Assembly (NCBI GenBank): GCA_951800675.1
Contig: CATOKC010000029.1
Location: 1-29,416 of the forward strand
From: an uncultured Oscillibacter sp.
GTDB taxonomy: Bacteria; Bacillota_A; Clostridia; Oscillospirales; Oscillospiraceae
Direction of reading: 5' to 3'
Length of the DNA stretch: 29,416 nt
The translations under genes were made by a program, and so were the position numbers. This document shows, piece by piece, positions 7,370 to 14,813 of this stretch (its first letter is position 1; each line of letters begins with the position of its first letter). A model generated the notes under the pieces. The model was not told where the DNA came from and made no database searches. It was given only the letters and a program-made list of their open reading frames with translations.

Positions 7370-9412
7370 GTGACAAGAACGTTCAGAATACATGGCGATA
7401 ATATTGTAGAATGTGAACGCATCGCCAAGATTATTTTAGCCGAAACAAATCCGACCCACATTGAAATATCATTGCTGTCGCCGTCTACCATTGTTTATAA
7501 CATTCAATTCAGTTACCTGGGTCACTATTTTAAGTGGCAATTAGAATTGCTTCCGGGTTTTAACAAGGGCGGAAGCGGAAGATGGGAAGCCAATATTTTT
7601 TTGGGGCTCAAAGAGAGCGGCGGTTTCCTTGATGAAACACCGGACGCAATTGTCACCTATGTTGAAAATGGTTTGGAGACCATTCTCTACGCGATTGAGT
7701 TTTGCGGCGCTCTGCAAGCCGGCAATCAAGCGTGGCAGCGAAGCGGCCGCGCCTTCTCTACAGGTCGTACCGGCTGCCCGTATCTATACGTTGTCGATTT
7801 TGTAAATTATGAATTAGACCCCGAAACTCGTGAACGAAAGTCTCTTCGTTTCCCCAATCCCGCAGTTCCGTATAGTTATATCAATTTCTCAGAGAATTCG
7901 GGAAATTTTGTTGCTCAAGTATATATTCGATCAGCGGAATTTAATAAACATCTTGATCCTAAACTGGAGCGTTTTGATGAAACGGACTTTGCGGAAGCAG
8001 AGCTTTCTCGATATATCATCAAACGGATGTGCGGGTTTGATACAAACGAGGAAGAATCTGTCATTCTCCAAAAAGGGCTTAATATCGTAATGTTCCTTGC
8101 CAGCGGCTTGTGCCCAGCCACAAACCTTACGCCTGTTCAGTGGAAACGGCTGCGTACATACCAGCAAGGTATCGTCGAGTTTTCATTAGAAAACTCAGGT
8201 TTTAATTTCCGTAAAAAAATAGCGGCGAAAAGCCATCATGGAAATTCAGCGGATTTTCTCGATTTAGCCAGCCGGTTTAGTGTTGGATTGGTGTCCAAAG
8301 AGCTTCCCTTTGGAATCATTCCCGCAGCTAAAAGGAGACAATTCGCGGACGGAGCGCGACGTTTATATCCGACTTACGATGCTGATATACTTGATAGAAT
8401 TGCCTCCGATGATTCGGACTTAATTCTTTGCGTGATTAAAGGCTTTAAGCCAAGAGGCGACGATAACCGGCCAGATAGAGGAATTCTTCCGTTAACTGTC
8501 ATGCTCGCTTCGCCTGACATCGAAGTGATGACTTACATTTACGGACCGGTTAGTGATCGCAATTTCAACGCGCTTATCAAAGATCCAAGCCGTCTCGCCG
8601 CGTCCAACGGTTTTTGGCGCTCCATTCTTGCCCTAAGCGATTTCGTTGCGCTGGATGTTCCGATACTCGCCGTTCCTTCTCGTGATGAGGAGTTACTTTT
8701 GGACACTTCCGCATTGAAGGAATATTACGTGGAGCAGCTTCCTGTGGGAGGCGGCTTGACGCAAAACGGCTTTTCCAGCGTCCCGCAGTTCTTCCATGAA
8801 AACGATGTCGATACGGGGATTCATTTCCTTTTCGCGCACCTACTCCAAAAAGTCTGCTTTGAGGGTATGTGTGATCCTCCCGGCGGCGATTGGAGCGGAC
8901 TTTCTGTCCTTTATGAAAACCATGAGGTGCGCTGGTTGTCGCTGCCTCGTGTAAGTGAGGAAGTCAATGGCAAGCGTCCGGATCATGTTTTGGAGCTGCT
9001 CGGTGTGTTCGACCGCCCGGTTCTGCTTTCTATTGAATCAAAGGAGCGTTCCCTTGATCTGGAAATAAATGTTGGAGAAGAGCTTGTAAACTATATCCGA
9101 AACCTTATGGATTATGTTCCGAATGTGGAACGCTTGGCTTATCCTTACACCGGACCATGGACACAATCAGAACGCGCTGTCGATTTTAACGCATTTGAAA
9201 CAATCTCTGCCGCGGCCTATCTGCGAAGCTCCGCGCGGCCAAATCACGCGGTTTTCGAACGCAGCAACTGCGACATGCTGTTCATCATGAATCCAGTTGA
9301 ATATGGATGGGATATCGAAATTGTTACCGCCACCCGTGCCTCCGAAATTTTGAAAGCGTTTATCTGTGAAAAGATTGAAGAGAGCGGATTCAACGCCATA
9401 ACCATTTTCTAG
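7370..9412 (+). CDS. putative type II restriction endonuclease, PD-(D/E)XK type
   Basis: A 680-aa protein starting at GTG 7370 with AAGGAGG 7 nt upstream. I infer restriction activity from two things. First, it faces a two-methyltransferase operon. Second, the C-terminal part has a canonical PD-(D/E)XK core: Pro537-Asp538, then 17 residues, then Glu556-Ser-Lys558 (IESKE) on a predicted strand. The N-terminal part has a second, looser motif of the same shape: Pro91-Asp92, then Glu110 in IEFCGALQAGNQAWQRSGRA, where the usual lysine is missing. No helicase motifs are present, so a type I or III subunit is unlikely. The large size and the two different methyltransferases suggest an asymmetric target, type IIS-like. 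The recognition sequence cannot be read from this. Codon use is AT-rich, unlike the chromosome around it. It could instead be a defence nuclease of another class. Confidence 0.6.
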   Translation: MTRTFRIHGDNIVECERIAKIILAETNPTHIEISLLSPSTIVYNIQFSYLGHYFKWQLELLPGFNKGGSGRWEANIFLGLKESGGFLDETPDAIVTYVENGLETILYAIEFCGALQAGNQAWQRSGRAFSTGRTGCPYLYVVDFVNYELDPETRERKSLRFPNPAVPYSYINFSENSGNFVAQVYIRSAEFNKHLDPKLERFDETDFAEAELSRYIIKRMCGFDTNEEESVILQKGLNIVMFLASGLCPATNLTPVQWKRLRTYQQGIVEFSLENSGFNFRKKIAAKSHHGNSADFLDLASRFSVGLVSKELPFGIIPAAKRRQFADGARRLYPTYDADILDRIASDDSDLILCVIKGFKPRGDDNRPDRGILPLTVMLASPDIEVMTYIYGPVSDRNFNALIKDPSRLAASNGFWRSILALSDFVALDVPILAVPSRDEELLLDTSALKEYYVEQLPVGGGLTQNGFSSVPQFFHENDVDTGIHFLFAHLLQKVCFEGMCDPPGGDWSGLSVLYENHEVRWLSLPRVSEEVNGKRPDHVLELLGVFDRPVLLSIESKERSLDLEINVGEELVNYIRNLMDYVPNVERLAYPYTGPWTQSERAVDFNAFETISAAAYLRSSARPNHAVFERSNCDMLFIMNPVEYGWDIEIVTATRASEILKAFICEKIEESGFNAITIF

Positions 9413-9536
9413 CGCGGTTGCCAGAAATAATGAGAAAAAAGGAGGCGGGGAGCAAGGCGAAGGACGCGGACAGCAACGCGGCTACGCGGCCTCTGTCCCC
9501 GCCGAACTTTTCTCAGTATTTTGGGGAACCGCTCTA
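9408..9536. repeat. long imperfect inverted repeat (hairpin) filling the convergent gap
   Basis: The left arm (about 9408-9450) pairs imperfectly with the right arm (9497-9536): both contain GCGGTT, AAATA, TGAGAAAA and GGCGGGG in the same order on opposite strands. The 46-bp middle holds further short complementary blocks (GGACAG with CTCTGTCC). The element begins in the endonuclease stop codon and ends 5 bp before the stop of the opposing methyltransferase. It probably terminates transcription from both sides, and it has the form of a MITE or intergenic palindromic repeat. Confidence 0.7.
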
Positions 9537-9541
9537 AACGG

Positions 9542-10345
9542 CTACCAATTCAGATACAGCGATTCTAAAACTTGAATATTCTCCTTATCCATAACTTTTT
9601 TGAAGCTGGAATTGCCCGAGGGAATCAGCTCATGGCGTTTATATACTTCCCTGGGCAATTCAACTGTAAAGTCATCTTCTCCTCTGACGCCGTCAAAGGA
9701 GAGCATATACTTAATGTCCTTGCTGTTTAAATACTCAAGATAAGTAAGAAACGCGTCAAAATCAATCGTCCCATAATAACGGCCCTTCGTATGAAAGTAC
9801 GGAGGGTCTAAATAGATCAGGTCGCCCGCCTTGGCGGTCTCAGTTGTAACCGTATAGTCCGCGGCAATAAACTCCGCGCCATGAATATGGGCAGACCAAT
9901 CCAGAATGATTTCTTCCAAACGGTCAGGAGATATGCCAGGACGCGTATGATGCAGAGAATTGTTAAATTCTCCGTTTGCATTAAAGCGAATCAGACCGTT
10001 GACGCATGTTCTGGACAAAAAAAGAAGATCTTCCGGCGAGTGATTTTTGTTGAAATCACCTCTTATGTCATAATATACTTGATAGCTTTCCGCTTGCAGC
10101 CTTGTCCAACGGAGTCTATACGCTTCGGATAATTTGTTTGGATTGTTTTTGATCTCATTCCACAAATCGATGAGCGGCACACAAATATCTCCACAAATAG
10201 CATCTGTTGGATTGATCGCGTATAACATAGAACCGCCGCCAATAAACGGCTCATAGTATCTATTGAACTTTTCGGGCAAAAATTCTTTTATTCTTGCGGA
10301 TTGGCTGCGTTTACTGCCGCTCCATTTAATAACCGGCTTGAACAT
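9542..10345 (-). CDS. alpha-class (D12/Dam-like) DNA adenine N6-methyltransferase
   Basis: A 267-aa enzyme with the motif order of the D12 class: N-terminal KWSGSKR, S-adenosylmethionine motif EPFIGGGS at about 32-39, target-recognition region, then catalytic DPPY at 180-183. It methylates adenine in double-stranded DNA, here presumably to protect the target of the facing endonuclease. The ATG at 10345 is 1 bp after the stop of the tiny ORF upstream, with GGAGG inside that ORF, so translation is probably coupled. It is the last gene of the leftward operon and ends at the hairpin. Specificity is unknown: Dam-like overall form does not by itself prove GATC. Confidence 0.9.
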   Translation of the reverse strand: MFKPVIKWSGSKRSQSARIKEFLPEKFNRYYEPFIGGGSMLYAINPTDAICGDICVPLIDLWNEIKNNPNKLSEAYRLRWTRLQAESYQVYYDIRGDFNKNHSPEDLLFLSRTCVNGLIRFNANGEFNNSLHHTRPGISPDRLEEIILDWSAHIHGAEFIAADYTVTTETAKAGDLIYLDPPYFHTKGRYYGTIDFDAFLTYLEYLNSKDIKYMLSFDGVRGEDDFTVELPREVYKRHELIPSGNSSFKKVMDKENIQVLESLYLNW

Positions 10346-10346
10346 T

Positions 10347-10535
10347 TCAGTCCTCCATAGGCGCCGCTTCAGTTTCCATTAGAATTTCATATGGATTAGC
10401 ATTTCAATAACCGCGCAAGCGGATAAACGCAGCTGAAAGCAGCGCTTTTCCGTTTACATATTCATATATTGCAGGTTTGGCCGCTTCAGCCTTTGCCGCG
10501 AACTCATTTACGGCTTTGATATCTGGAGCAATCAT
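10347..10535 (-). pseudogene. tiny ORF with in-frame TGA between the methyltransferases
   Basis: From an ATG at 10535, preceded by AAAAGGAG, the frame reads MIAPDIKAVNEFAAK... to RLRGY at codon 43, then TGA at 10404-10406. It continues in the same frame for 18 sense codons (NANPYEILME...APMED) to a second TGA at 10347-10349, one base before the downstream methyltransferase start. The total would be 62 residues. The part after the TGA looks like coding sequence, so a TGG-to-TGA nonsense change (Tyr-Trp-Asn) is the simplest reading. If the TGA ends translation, a 43-aa peptide remains. No homolog is known to me; a small regulator or accessory of the system is possible. Confidence 0.5.
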
Positions 10536-10572
10536 TTTTGGCGAGGCTCCTTTTCATTAAGTCTCCAAATCT

Positions 10573-11430
10573 TCATTCAGCGGTCTCGCCTTCAAACAGG
10601 CTCAGTCTAAGCTGCCCCAGCTGATTCTCGTTTTTCTCGACATGCTTCAAGCGATTCGCCGCGATTTCACAGTAAGAATCATCAAGCTCAATGCCGATAT
10701 ATTTTCTTCCTGTCATTTTTGCGGCAACGCATTCACTTCCAGAACCCGAAAAAGGAGTAAGCATAATATCGCCTTCTCTTGAAGTCAGATTGATGATTCG
10801 TTTAAGGATTCTAAGCGGCTTTTGTGTAGGATGTTTGCCATACGCAAGCTCAGCTTTTTCCTTGTTGTTTGATATATCCCATACGGTTCGCATTTGTTTC
10901 CCCGGGGTTTTCAATACATCATAAGAAAAGTCGCCATTTTTTGAATATTCATAATCAAAAAAGTATTCTCTTCTCCTTCCTCCTCTATTGCACCACAAAA
11001 TCGTTTCGTGACTGGCCGTCAATCTTCTTCCCGCCAAATTCGGAAAAGCGTTTCTTTTGTACCATACAACTTCATTGATGATCTCAATTCCCAGCATTTG
11101 ACAAACAACATTGACAATGCCAATATTATGATATGAGCCGAAAATCCACATGGAGCCGGTTGGCTTAAGTATTCTCTTAGCTTCCGTAAGCCATGCTCTA
11201 GTAAATATCATATAGGATTCAAGTGTGAAGTCATCCCATTCTTGCATAACCTTATTCCAGTTGCCACCCATGCCTTGAAGTTCTATGCTATTATCCCATT
11301 TCCATTCGCTGCCTTTAGAAAGATTATACGGCGGATCCGCAATAATCAAATCAACGCACGCATCGGGAATTTTTTTCATTTCAGATACGCACTCGCCGTT
11401 GATAATACTGTTGACCGGCAATGTCTCCAT
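10573..11430 (-). CDS. beta-class DNA adenine N6-methyltransferase (DpnA/HinfI-like)
   Basis: A 285-aa enzyme with the permuted motif order of the N4/N6 beta class: catalytic ADPPYNL first (DPPY at 32-35), then the S-adenosylmethionine motif PFSGSGSE near 226-233 with KHPTQKP just before it. It is the first gene of the leftward operon, starting at ATG 11430 with AAGGAGG 8 nt upstream. In DpnII-type systems an alpha-class and a beta-class methyltransferase accompany one endonuclease. In type IIS systems two enzymes modify the two strands of an asymmetric site. The pairing here fits either, and the unusually large endonuclease favours the second. Confidence 0.9.
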   Translation of the reverse strand: METLPVNSIINGECVSEMKKIPDACVDLIIADPPYNLSKGSEWKWDNSIELQGMGGNWNKVMQEWDDFTLESYMIFTRAWLTEAKRILKPTGSMWIFGSYHNIGIVNVVCQMLGIEIINEVVWYKRNAFPNLAGRRLTASHETILWCNRGGRRREYFFDYEYSKNGDFSYDVLKTPGKQMRTVWDISNNKEKAELAYGKHPTQKPLRILKRIINLTSREGDIMLTPFSGSGSECVAAKMTGRKYIGIELDDSYCEIAANRLKHVEKNENQLGQLRLSLFEGETAE

Positions 11431-11453
11431 ATGTCACGCCTCCTTACTTAATA

Positions 11454-11482
11454 AGTATATCACCATTCGCCCGGAGGGGCAA
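11454..11482 (-). promoter_or_regulatory. promoter of the methyltransferase operon
   Basis: On the minus strand TTGCCC (11477-11482), 17 bp, TATACT (11454-11459), with an extended TGA before the -10. Only about 17 nt separate the predicted start from the ATG at 11430. No C-box-like operator is apparent. Confidence 0.65.
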
Positions 11483-11567
11483 TATGCTCTTACAAAAGGT
11501 AAAAATATATCGGCTTCTATCGGGGAATATATTCTATCTAGCGCACACAAAACGAGAAGAACAGAAA

Positions 11568-11610
11568 TCTAGAGCAGTTCCCAGAAATAATGAGAAAAAA
11601 GGAGGCGGGG
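11568..11610 (+). repeat. second copy of the hairpin left arm
   Basis: Matches 9408-9450 in the same orientation: the last 30 bp (11581-11610) are identical to 9421-9450, and the first 13 are similar, beginning with the same TCTAG. The right arm is absent; after a 12-bp deletion relative to the first copy only GACGCGG still agrees. It lies upstream of the methyltransferase promoter, so the operon is bracketed by 43-bp direct repeats 2160 bp apart. Confidence 0.8.
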
Positions 11611-11617
11611 GACGCGG

Positions 11618-11646
11618 TTGCATTTTCCCGTCTTTTGTGATACTAT
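11618..11646 (+). promoter_or_regulatory. possible promoter for the epimerase-like gene
   Basis: TTGCAT (11618-11623), 17 bp, TACTAT (11641-11646), pointing right toward 11783 with a leader of about 130 nt that crosses the right att-like repeat. The 352-bp gap 11431-11782 otherwise holds only the leftward operon promoter, the arm repeat and the att-like copy. Confidence 0.35.
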
Positions 11647-11752
11647 TTTGCCGCCAAAAAAGAAGCGAAAAAACAGCAGGCGGAATATCCGCAAAGCCGC
11701 GAAAGCTCCACCTGTGAGCGTGCGGAAACGATACCCTCCCATAACAGGATTT

Positions 11753-11767
11753 ATCGAATACGAATAA
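11753..11767 (+). repeat. right attachment-site-like repeat (copy of the guaA end)
   Basis: ATCGAATACGAATAA repeats the guaA terminus with one synonymous C/T change. It has no coding role here, being followed at once by AGGAGGA of the next gene. Read as attR; it may be the displaced original end of guaA. Confidence 0.65.
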
Positions 11768-11782
11768 CAGGAGGACTCCCCC

Positions 11783-12661
11783 ATGTCCATCACCCTCTCC
11801 AACGCCTCCCTCACCGCCGCCGTCCGCCCCCTGGGCGGCGAGCTGACCTCCCTCCAAGACCAGACCGGCACGGAATACATCTGGCAGGGAGACCCCGCCT
11901 TCTGGTCCGGCCGGAACCCCATCCTCTTCCCCATCGTCGGCAGCCTGAAAAACGGCAAAACGGACGTCGGCGGTCGGACCTTTGAAATGGGCCGCCACGG
12001 CTTTGCCCGGCAAAGCACATTCACCCCCGTGGACCAGGGCCCGGACTACGCCGTCCTGGAGCTCCGGGAGAGCCCGGAAACCCTGGCCCGCTTCCCCTTC
12101 CCCTTCGTCCTCCAGGTCCGGCATCAGCTTCTCGCAAACGGCTTTTCCACCACCTTCGCCGTGGAGAACCCCGGCGAGGCCCCCCTGCCCTTCTGCGTCG
12201 GGGCCCATACCGCCATCCGCTGCCCCCTGTTCGGAGGCGAGCGCTTCGAGGACTATGAGCTGGTTTTCGCCCGGCCCGAGGACGCAAACACCCTCCTTCT
12301 CACCCCCCAGGGCCTCCTCCGAAGCGGCGAAACGGAGCCCATGCTCCACGGTGGGAAGGTCGCCTTGGACTATGCCGCCTTCCAGCGCCTGGACACCCTG
12401 ATTTTCCAGGGCCTCCGGTCCAAAACCGTCCGCCTCCAAAACCGGGAAACCGGCCGGGGCGTCTCCCTGGACTTCCAGGACTTCCCCATGATTGCCTTCT
12501 GGACCAAGTCCGGCGCGCCCTTCCTCTGCATGGAGCCCTGGCAGGGCTGCGCCGCCTATGAAAGCGAATCCGGCCGCTTCCAGGACAAGCCCCACGTCCT
12601 CACCCTCGCCCCCGGTGAGCGGAAGGAGCTGGCCTATACCTTCACCCTACTAAACGCCTGA
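11783..12661 (+). CDS. aldose 1-epimerase family protein (LacX-like)
   Basis: A 292-aa protein of the galactose mutarotase superfamily, LacX/YeaD-like branch. Recognisable segments are ILFPIVGSLKNG near residue 46, GRHGFAR near 69, the conserved FCVGAHTAIRCP near 136 carrying the catalytic-type histidine, and FLCMEPWQG near 250. Such enzymes interconvert alpha and beta anomers of free or phosphorylated sugars; the sugar cannot be told from sequence. The ATG follows AGGAGGA. It is a single-gene unit with its own terminator, just outside the right end of the island. Confidence 0.87.
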   Translation: MSITLSNASLTAAVRPLGGELTSLQDQTGTEYIWQGDPAFWSGRNPILFPIVGSLKNGKTDVGGRTFEMGRHGFARQSTFTPVDQGPDYAVLELRESPETLARFPFPFVLQVRHQLLANGFSTTFAVENPGEAPLPFCVGAHTAIRCPLFGGERFEDYELVFARPEDANTLLLTPQGLLRSGETEPMLHGGKVALDYAAFQRLDTLIFQGLRSKTVRLQNRETGRGVSLDFQDFPMIAFWTKSGAPFLCMEPWQGCAAYESESGRFQDKPHVLTLAPGERKELAYTFTLLNA

Positions 12662-12667
12662 CAAAGC

Positions 12668-12702
12668 GGCTCTCCGGCGCACGCGCCGGAGAGCCATTCT
12701 TT
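12668..12702. terminator. bidirectional terminator
   Basis: Perfect 12-bp GC-rich stem (12668-12679 with 12684-12695), CACG loop, then ATTCTTTTTATT. It lies between the convergent epimerase-like gene and the membrane protein ending at 12703. Confidence 0.9.
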
Positions 12703-14259
12703 TTATTCCTCTATGGGCCGAATCTCCAGATAGTAGTGCTCTTGCTCCAAATCCAGCTCCACGGAGGTGATGCCGTTATTCGGCTCAAAGCCGAAATTCT
12801 GCCCGGTAATCTCCACGTTCTCCAGATTCACCAGATCGGCGCTCTGCCGGGTAAATGCCAGAGACGACCCTAGCTTTGTCATCAGATCATAGCCCTGGAG
12901 CCCCTCGTTTTCCGCGCCGGAGCAGCCAAAGTCAAAGCTGGGCGCTTTCCAGAAGGCGCACGCCACCTCCGCGCTCCCCCCGGCGGGCACCGTCACCGGG
13001 AAACGGAGATACAGCACCCGCTCCTGGCGCAGGGTCTCTTGTATCAGCTCGTCCAGCCGCCCGTCGGCATAGCGGTCCACAGGCGCGTCGGAGAGGGGCC
13101 CATACCGGGCCAGCAGCTCCGCCGCCGCCCCCCGGTACATCGCGAAGGTGACGGGTCCCTCCTCCGTAACCCAGTCCTTCCCGTACCGCTCAACAAAATC
13201 CCGGCAGGCCAAATCCAGCACCGCGTCCAAGGTGGTCTCCCGCCGGGTGACGGAGCAGGACACCCCGTCAATTTCCTCTCCCCGGCCGCAGCCGCCGTCC
13301 TGGTAGCCCTGGAGGGTATATTCCCCGATGTCCTCCCCCCAAACCACCAGTAATTTCCGCTCCGTCTCCCGCCGCATGCCGTCGGGAACGAAATAGCTGT
13401 ACCGCCGGAAGCCGCCGTCCCACTCGCAGCCGTTGAAACCGTAGGTAAACACGGTGGTCCTCTCCGGGTCGATGGTAAAGGAAACCGCCTGGGTCGCCGC
13501 CTGATATTCCTCGTGGGGCGCTTCAAAATCCGAGAATTCGTACACCGTCACCGGACTGTCCAGCGCCGGGTATTCTCCCAGCGCCCGTTCCCGGTACGCC
13601 CCGCCCTCCAGCAGGGCCTTGTACTCCCTCCAACCGCTAAGGCCCGCCAGGTTCAAGGTATCCGCCCCCTCCGGCCCGGCGGCGCTTTGGAAGCCCCCGG
13701 AGTAAGGGCCGACGTACAGCGCAGGCTCCGCGGACTCCCCGTTCACCGTCACGGCGGGCAGGGCCAGCTCCGCGAAGCTTCCGGCAAAGGGGTACAGGGC
13801 CGTCACGGCGAGGTCCTCCTCCGTGCCGTTGCGGAGGATATAGGCGTCCGTTACCTCCGCCCCCCACTGCCGCCGCTCCCCGTCGGGATAGGCCCCGGGA
13901 GCGAAGTCCCAGGTGACCGTCCGCTCCGCCGTCAGCCCCGCGGGATTTTCCAGCGTGTCCAGGGGCAGCACCGGCCCGGCGTAGGATAAGAAGGCAGCGC
14001 CGTCTTCCGCGCCGCCGGGAGCTCCGGCGTTCCCATCCATCATGCCGCCAGAGCTCCCGGCATCCGCGCCCGGAGACATGCCTCCAAAGCCCCGAAAGCC
14101 TCCAGAGGCCAACCATCCAAAGCCCAGGCCCATCACCAGCGCCAGACACGCCGCCAGGGCCGCCCAGCGCTTCCATTCCCTCCGCCGGACCGCCAGCGCC
14201 TCTTCCACCAAAGCCGCGTCCACCAGCCCCAGGGCCCGAAACAGCCGTTCCGCTCTCAT
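12703..14259 (-). CDS. membrane-anchored partner of the ECF sigma factor (anti-sigma-like)
   Basis: A 518-aa protein with about 30 cytoplasmic residues (MRAERLFRALGLVDAALVEE), one transmembrane helix at about 31-52, a Gly/Ser/Met-rich linker, and a large extracytoplasmic part of about 420 residues rich in aromatics and acids. The start codon overlaps the sigma-factor stop by 4 bp (ATGA, 14256-14259), so the two are translationally coupled. That context and the topology suggest it holds the sigma factor at the membrane or senses an outside signal. I see no zinc-binding anti-sigma motif and cannot name the outer domain. The same frame is open further upstream, but that part overlaps the sigma gene and is not used. 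Confidence 0.7.
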   Translation of the reverse strand: MRAERLFRALGLVDAALVEEALAVRRREWKRWAALAACLALVMGLGFGWLASGGFRGFGGMSPGADAGSSGGMMDGNAGAPGGAEDGAAFLSYAGPVLPLDTLENPAGLTAERTVTWDFAPGAYPDGERRQWGAEVTDAYILRNGTEEDLAVTALYPFAGSFAELALPAVTVNGESAEPALYVGPYSGGFQSAAGPEGADTLNLAGLSGWREYKALLEGGAYRERALGEYPALDSPVTVYEFSDFEAPHEEYQAATQAVSFTIDPERTTVFTYGFNGCEWDGGFRRYSYFVPDGMRRETERKLLVVWGEDIGEYTLQGYQDGGCGRGEEIDGVSCSVTRRETTLDAVLDLACRDFVERYGKDWVTEEGPVTFAMYRGAAAELLARYGPLSDAPVDRYADGRLDELIQETLRQERVLYLRFPVTVPAGGSAEVACAFWKAPSFDFGCSGAENEGLQGYDLMTKLGSSLAFTRQSADLVNLENVEITGQNFGFEPNNGITSVELDLEQEHYYLEIRPIEE

Positions 14260-14813
14260 ACCGTGATTCCCTCCTTTTCCAGATACTCCCGTAAAGCCTT
14301 CCGGCTTCGGAAGAGGGAAGATTTCACCTTCCCCTCCCCGCAGCCCAGGGCCAGGGCTACCTCCGCCACGCTCTCGCCGTACCAATACCGCCGCAGGAAC
14401 ATGGCCCGTCCCTCCCGGCTCAGGCCCCGCAGAAATACGTTCAGCAGCTCCGCCAGCTCCCCGTCCTCCACGCTCCGCGCCCCGCCGCCGGGGGCCGGGA
14501 GGCAGTCCTCCAGCTCTCCCAGCAGCAGCTCCGCGCCGCCGCCCCGTTTTTCCGCCCCCCGGCTCTTCCAGCGGTCCAGGGACAAATTCCGGGTAATCCG
14601 CCCCAGCCAGGTCCGAAAGGCTCCGGGCCGGGCGGGGGGGATGGCCTCCCAGGCCCGAAAGTAGGTGTCGCTGACGCACTCCTCCGCGTCCTCCCGGCTG
14701 TGGAGCAGGTTCCAGGCAATGCCGTGGAGCAGCTTCCCATACTTGCCATCGGTCTCCCGAATGGCCCGCTGGTCCCGGTTCCAGTATAACTCAATGATCT
14801 GCCCGTCCTCCAA
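14256..14813 (-). CDS. ECF-type RNA polymerase sigma factor
   Basis: A 185-aa sigma-70 family protein from a TTG at 14813 with GAGGAGG 9 nt upstream. The longer frame to 14999 overlaps the proC terminator and reads as low-complexity sequence, so I reject that start. Region 2 is visible as LLHSREDAEECVSDTYFRAW and the following FRTWLGRITRNLSLDRWKS. Region 4 with its helix-turn-helix is GLSREGRAMFLRRYWYGES through GKVKSSLFRSRKALREYLEK. Regions 1 and 3 are absent, as in ECF factors. It is coupled to the membrane protein downstream. The promoter is not clear; self-activation would be usual for the class. Confidence 0.88.
   Translation of the reverse strand: MEDGQIIELYWNRDQRAIRETDGKYGKLLHGIAWNLLHSREDAEECVSDTYFRAWEAIPPARPGAFRTWLGRITRNLSLDRWKSRGAEKRGGGAELLLGELEDCLPAPGGGARSVEDGELAELLNVFLRGLSREGRAMFLRRYWYGESVAEVALALGCGEGKVKSSLFRSRKALREYLEKEGITV

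Larger units (their letters stand above)
6577..11767. mobile_element. guaA-integrated genomic island carrying a restriction-modification system
   Basis: The segment is bounded by the guaA 3' end and its near-exact copy. From about 7185 to 11580 it is visibly richer in A and T than both flanks and uses A/T-ending codons freely, whereas flanking genes end codons almost always in G or C. The left 600 bp instead contain GC-rich mobile-element debris. No integrase gene is recognisable inside, so the island would be immobile unless helped in trans. Cargo: a 680-aa endonuclease candidate and a two-methyltransferase operon. Confidence 0.68.

Noticed and set aside
9542..10345. Assigning the alpha-class enzyme as GATC-specific Dam
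   Set aside because: The D12 fold alone does not fix specificity, and the partner nuclease is not DpnII-sized.
10404..10406. Selenocysteine codon in the small ORF as the main call
   Set aside because: No clear stem-loop directly after the TGA, and the context fits a lost Trp. Kept only as an alternative to test.
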